DNA of 64,000 bases, taken from assembly GCA_002102555.1 (NCBI GenBank), contig MCFL01000095.1, positions 1-64,000 on the forward strand, written 5' to 3'. A program made the translations under genes and the position numbers. This stretch comes from Catenaria anguillulae PL171 (Eukaryota; Blastocladiomycota; Blastocladiomycetes; Blastocladiales; Catenariaceae). Shown in pieces: positions 59,081-64,000 of this stretch (the stretch's first letter is position 1; every line of letters starts with the position of its first letter). Under the pieces are notes generated by a model. The model did no database searches, was not told where the DNA came from, and saw only the letters and a program-made list of their open reading frames with translations.

Positions 59081-59699
59081 CCGTACTCGCAGATCACCAG
59101 CACGACTACCCACAAGTTGAAGCATCCTCGGATTCGTTCCGCTTGTTGAGGTTCAGACAACTATCGCGCCGAATACGCGGCTGTGGGCTCCGCACCCACT
59201 GACCGAGATACCGCTCACATGTGCGCTACTCAACCAGACTCGGGTCCGCATCAAGCCTCAACCAACAGGCACGCATTCGCCCCTCAGTCTATGGCTCCAC
59301 CCCCCTACTCAAGCCGCGGTGTCATTGGCGACGAGCGCTCGCAACGCGCCTCAATTGTCGCTCGCCCGTCATGGGATCTCCAGATACTTCAGCCGCTTCG
59401 AGGCGCGGCACCCAGGCCTTGCGGGTTTGGCGCCCAATCGTTTCCGCCGCAGTCACCGCAACTGCGGTCGCCAATCGACCTTTACCTTCGGATCACATGC
59501 AGCAGCGGACTCGCTCACAAACGACCCCAACGCGTCGATTGTGACTGCCAACACAACGTTGGACCAATTTTGCTTTATCCTGACAGTCAAGACTTGTGAA
59601 TCCGGGGCGAAGTTGACCGCCGCCTTGGTTCTCTCGCTCCACCACCGCCTGCTACACCAAATGGTGCCACGCTACCGACTAGGTGTTGATTCCACGCAT

Positions 59700-59932
59700 C
59701 CACTTTGTCGGTGACAATGACAGTCGCAGTGCCATTCAAGATGCGTCGCCGTCAGTTCCCAGTTGCCCCGGCATTTGCGATTACAATCAACAAGTCACAA
59801 GGCCAGACTCTTTCTACCGTTGGGTTCTCCATGTCCGATCAAGTCTTTTCTTTTCCCATTGCCATGTATGTGGCTCTCTCACGAGCAACCTCTGAGAGCG
59901 GATTCAAAGTCCTCAACTTTGACACAGCATAA
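59700..59932 (+). pseudogene. C-terminal fragment of a Pif1-type helicase (Helitron-like)
   Basis: The frame 59705-59932 contains PFKMRRRQFPVAPAFAITIN followed by KSQGQTL, then SFPIAMYVALSRATS and KVLNFDTA. These are the last helicase motifs of Pif1-like proteins (RRxQFPV..AFAMTINKSQGQT, and YVALSRATS). In fungi such sequences are most often part of Helitron RepHel proteins. The preceding bases (IPRIHFVGDN) continue the family match in another frame. No Rep domain or upstream helicase motifs are visible, so only the tail remains. Confidence 0.75.
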
Positions 59933-60331
59933 GTATGCCAAAACCCGCGCAAAGTGCAGAACGTTGTATGGGACGAGGTCCTGTGATTGTGACAAATATA
60001 TTGTAGACATGACAAACTATGGTGTGATGCCCGACATGGCGGGCGGGTAACGGCTAGTGACACAAAAACCCAAGTGACCGTTCCTGTAGCGATCCACATT
60101 GTGATGACAAACACGAAAGACAGTGTGGTCTAGTCTAAAACTGCATGGGAGTGTGTACAACATAAGTCGGACAAGGGCCAAGTTGGGATTTGTGGGAATG
60201 AAGAGTGGGACAAAATCTTTGACAAGAAGGAACGGCACGACACGACATGAAACGGCACCTCTGGCTTTGACATAGTAAATCCACAGAGGAATAAAGGTCG
60301 ACGATACATATCAGTCCTCGCTGATGCAAAT
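59933..60331. other. Intergenic stretch, no gene recognised
   Basis: Between the helicase tail and the 3' end of the next minus-strand gene. Nothing recognised. The small ORFs have no family resemblance. Confidence 0.35.
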
Positions 60332-61160
60332 TTATCCAGGCAAACTGGACGTAATCCCTTTCCACAGTGCCGATAAGCCCAAAAACCCTGCGGCAGGACC
60401 ATTGGTGACCGCAGGCGGTGTGGTGGACGATGACCGCGACATGGACGGACCCGCGTTGGCTGCGCCACCCAAACTCATGGGCGTGATTGACCTTGACCGG
60501 TCCTGAGCACGCAATGGCGGACTGGCAGGAGCGCTAACAAAGTTTTTGGGCAACAGACCTAGAGCCAGATGCAGAAGCAGCACGGATGTCAGGTCGGGTG
60601 AAGCATGTCCAGTGGCCAAAGGCTCAATGCAGAGTATCCAGAGAGGCGGAGGCGCACGCACCATCTTCCTTCCATCCTTGGACAATGAGGCTGAAAGCAT
60701 CCTTGAGGCGCAAGCGTTTACCGGGGGCGAGCAAGCGGCATTCGCGGACCATCTTGTGATAGACGACAGGGTACAGCTCCGGTTTGAGGTCGGTCGGGGC
60801 TGCGAGTTGCACGGGCTGTGCGGGACGCTTGGCAAGCCATTGAGCGCGTTGCTGTGTCCAGTGCGAGAGGCCTTGGAGGTGGGGTGGGATGGGGGAATTC
60901 GGTAATGGTTCGGGCTCGGCAGCAGCGGCCGTGGCGAGCAGAGTGGTCGCAGCAGATGTGCAGGAGGCAGAACAAGTGTCGAGTGAGGTTGCTGCAGGAC
61001 TGAGAGCGGCGTCATGAGTGGATGGCGATGCGGCTTGCAAGTGTCTTGTGAGGGAAGACGAGCGTGGTGCCAAAGCAGGAGGGCTTGCATGCTGCTGGCC
61101 ATGGATGGTTTGAGAAGAAAAGATACTCGCGGGTGGTGGACTCGCTGTTGATGCCATCAT
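60332..61160 (-). CDS. Small protein with possible Gag1-like clamp (DUF4050-type) domain
   Basis: Exons 61160-60662 and 60558-60332 join in phase to 241 residues. The start is the first of two adjacent ATGs. The first 90 residues are Ser/Ala/Pro-rich. A compact region follows with IPPHLQGLSHWTQQRAQWLA, then LYPVVYHKMVRECRLLAPGK and LRLKDAFSLIVQGWKEDG. The order (W-x-x-x-R-x-x-W, then a long helix, then a leucine-rich segment ending W-x-x-[DE]-G) recalls the fungal DUF4050/Gag1-like clamp domain, but I am not certain. The tail is Ser/Pro-rich and ends LWKGITSSLPG. Confidence 0.5.
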
Positions 61161-61722
61161 GTGAAGGGAACGCAACAATGACGATGGAGCAAGGATGGAG
61201 CTAAGCGTGGGTGATGAGTGAAAGGATAAAGAGGACGTTGCGTCAGATGCCGGGGTACAAATGGTTCAGCTGCGATTACATGGCGACTCTACATACATGG
61301 TGTGTTGAGAGCAGACGTAAGCACTCTTCAATGTCGTGAAAATTGCTCACTGTTAACGTTGGTTTCGTTTCGATTCATTTTTGCGATGGAATTGGATGGC
61401 GCATTGGTGACATCGGAGGGCCTCCGCTGTGACGGAAATGATCGCCAATGAAAAGAAAATTTTAAAGCATTACTGACTTGGATTAAAATTAATGATGTGC
61501 GTTCCCATTCCCATTCCCATTCTCGTTGCAATTGTGCTGCCCAAACTCGATGAAATCACCTTGTAATTGATAATTGCACCCTTCAAGTGTTTCCCTCATT
61601 GTTGCCCTTGATCCTGTCACTGTCGTGCAACCCACCGTCACCACCGTCACCGACGCGAACCCAACCCAACTTGAACCTTGAATCCTGAACCTGAACCGGA
61701 GTAGCATTACGCATACGCGGCC
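61161..61722. promoter_or_regulatory. Divergent intergenic region upstream of ATG9
   Basis: 562 bp between two divergent starts. It contains a CCCATT repeat (about 61504-61522) and CACCGTCACC-type repeats near 61632. No gene is recognised. Confidence 0.4.
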
Positions 61723-64000
61723 ATGGCTCACCCGCTCACTCGCTCGGCACTTCTCGCTGTACATGCTGCACACAATGTCGCTGATGACGCTGTCGCCACC
61801 GGCGCGGTCACGGACACGGACACGGACACGCAAGCTCATCTGAACCAAGCTCATCACCTGCATAGGCAAAACCAGCCCGCTCAAGCGCATCGTGCACCAC
61901 CCCAAAGAGACCGCGAGCGTATCCCCACATCTCCATCAGCACTCGACACTCAACCCGACCCAACACGCACCATGGGCGACCACGAGCGTGCCTTGCTCCT
62001 CTGGCTACAGGCAGAATCCCTTGACCAGTTTTACACGTCCGTGTACAATTATTTTTACGGCCGTGGCGCCGCATGCATTTCTCTCAACCGGCTCGCCATG
62101 CTGCTTCGCGTCGCAATCTCCACCTCGCTGCTCGTCTTTCTCTCCTCGTGCATCGACTACTCCAAGCTGCATCATCTCACCGGCCCAACGCCGTTGGCCA
62201 CCGTCATCGACCCGGCTTGCCCGCGTATCCACCCGCTCATGCGCGCCGTCCTGTTGCTGGCAACAATGGCATGGGGGTGGGCTGTACTGCAGCTATGGCG
62301 CGACCAAGTCGGGTTGCGCAAGATGAAGGATTTCTTTACCCACGTGCTTGAAATTCCCGATGTACGCTTGCTCATTTTTGTGTGGTCATCTGATTACGTT
62401 ATTTACATTGCATATTCACCGCCATTTTCACCCTAGTCTGATATTCAAACCGCGTCCTGGTCCACCATCCTTTCTCGCCTCGAACAAGTCGGCATCCACC
62501 ACCCGCACCCAAGCCATACCTCCCTACCCGCTCCGCCTTCGCCCGACGCCACGCCTGACAACCCTGACCATCAATCACCACCACTGGGCTGCTCCATGGT
62601 CGAAATCGTTGCACGCATCATGCGCCGCGAAAACTACCTGATAGCCCTCTTCTCCACACCCGGCCTGCTCTCACTCCGTGTGCCTGTCCCAATCATTGGC
62701 CCGGCCCTGTCACCGTGCCTGACGCGTGCACTGCAATGGACCATTGAGCAATGTGTCCTTGGCGTGCTTTTTGCCGATGCACGCCTGTGGACGGTCGCTC
62801 ACAAGGCGTCGGGCCAAGCCAGAAAACGCGTGCACCTTGCCGTTGCGGAAAAGCTCAGGCACACGCTCGTGATTGCCGCCGTGGCAAGCGCCGTCTTGGG
62901 CCCCTTTGTGCTCGTGGGCATGGCCGTCTATATGTTTTTCCGCTACGGCGACGTACGTCCGATTGTTGGCTAATTTGTTTGCCTTGTGCTCTCAACTGAC
63001 ACCCCAACGATATGCCTCGTTCGCCTTCACACAGGAATACTACCGCAACCCGTCCCCACTTGGATCACGCACATTCACCCCGCTCTTTGCCTGGCAATCG
63101 CGTGAGCTCAACGAAATGCCGCACGAGCACGAACGCCGGCTTGCCCGTGCGCTGGTCCCAGCCAACAAGTACCTCAACGCGTTCCCAACCACGAAAACCG
63201 CCATCTTAATCCGCCTCGTGGCATTCACTCTGGGCGCCCTGGCCTCGGTGCTGCTGGCCATGTCACTCGTGTTTCCAGACACGCTATTGAACCTCGAGCT
63301 GACACCCGAGCGTACGCCCGTGTACTACTTGACCTTGCTGGGCGCCGCATTGGCGGTTGTTCGGGGCATGCGCGGCGCGGATCCTAGGGTGCATGCCGAT
63401 GGGTTGGGTGCTGGGGCTGACGAGGCAGGAGCCGTGGGCGGCGGGCCCGACGAGCACATGCACGAGCTCGTTAAGTACACGCACGTCTGTCCGCGGCGGT
63501 GGGCAGTCTGGGGGTATCGCTCGGATCGCACCAGGCAGGAGGTGGCCGGCATGGTGGTGCCAAGGGCCATGGTCTATGTCAATGAGCTGGTCGGCATGTT
63601 GGTTGCGCCGCTCGTGTTGGGAGTCGCGGTGAGGAGTAGGGCGGATGAGATTGTGAGCTTTGTCATGGACAGAACAGTCGTGGCGCCCGGGCTCGGGTGT
63701 GTCTATGCTGGGGCACTGTTTGATGGACGTTATGCCGACGCGGGGCAACGCCACGACGATGAGGAGGACGCAAGCGGGGAGGCGGTGGTTGTGGACGTGA
63801 GTGACGACGAGGGCGGGTTGTTGGAGAGCGAACAAGGCAGTGACGAACGGCCGACGAGGAGGGCCGCATGGGATGCTGTGGCACATCAAAAGATGACCAC
63901 GTCCGTGATCCAGTTTCAGGAAAATCACCCGAGCTGGCGTCCACCCGCCGAAGTCGTTGACCGACTGGATCGCCTCGAGGCCGCATTTCACTCGCACCGC
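61723..64000 (+). CDS. ATG9: Autophagy protein Atg9 (lipid scramblase), 3' truncated by window edge
   Basis: Multispanning membrane protein whose vesicles seed the autophagosome. Exons 61723-62361, 62437-62952 and 63035 to the window end give 707 residues without a stop. Family features: SLDQFYTSVYNYFYGRGAAC with the first membrane spans, FFTHVLEIPDSDIQTASWST, then ENYLIALFS, and YYRNPSPLGSRTFTPLFAWQ followed by RELNEMPHEHERRLARAL, all in the order of known Atg9. The N-terminal 85 residues are poorly conserved and include a TDTDTDT run; the conserved part begins at an internal Met near nt 61972, so a later start is possible. Introns are 75 and 82 bp. Confidence 0.93.

Overview
The window is nuclear DNA of a fungus. 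It shows small spliceosomal introns (63 to about 104 bp) with a very uniform GTACGT/GTGCGT donor, a chitin synthase-type glycosyltransferase, a fungal complex I 9.5 kDa subunit, Atg9, a trehalose-6-phosphate synthase/phosphatase, exocyst Sec8 and the SNARE Vti1. A dynein-arm assembly factor (DNAAF5/HEATR2-like) points to a lineage that still builds a motile flagellum. The tryptophan-rich (..L.WW..SGL..) ankyrin-like repeat protein is a style I associate with Blastocladiomycota (Allomyces/Catenaria relatives). That placement is an inference, not a database result. No bacterial operon, rRNA, tRNA or CRISPR array was recognised.

Layout: 1-2236 is the 3' part of a chitin synthase-like gene. 2.8-10.2 kb is mobile-element territory: a frameshifted gene of unknown family, then a Plavaka (CACTA-like) transposase. 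12.3-30.5 kb is a gene-dense block: DNAAF5 (-), NUO9.5 (+), a nine-repeat curlin-like protein (+), an NmrA-family reductase (-), a WW-ankyrin-like protein (+), SEC8 (-), a lipid phosphate phosphatase (-) and a short-chain dehydrogenase (+). 30.5-36.4 kb holds a candidate Crypton-like tyrosine recombinase and anonymous ORFs. 36.4-39.3 kb is a bifunctional trehalose synthase/phosphatase. 39.9-41.2 kb has a retropepsin-like relic. 41.8-53.1 kb is a minus-strand cluster: a coiled-coil protein and two tandem paralogues (called A and B here) that share a dsRBM-like module six times. A transposon-like fragment sits between A and B. VTI1 follows, and 55-60 kb is a transposon graveyard (Harbinger-like, piggyBac, Pif1/Helitron helicase tail). 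A small Gag1-like-domain candidate gene and the 5' part of ATG9 close the window.

The housekeeping genes do not form one pathway, although SEC8, VTI1 and ATG9 all serve membrane traffic. The points most worth a second look are the intracellular curlin-like repeat protein at 17.1 kb, the six-copy dsRBM-like module in paralogues A and B, the tyrosine recombinase at 33 kb, and the number of transposon superfamilies present as fragments. Exon boundaries were inferred by eye from frame, splice consensus and family similarity. They are internally consistent in phase but have not been checked against transcripts.
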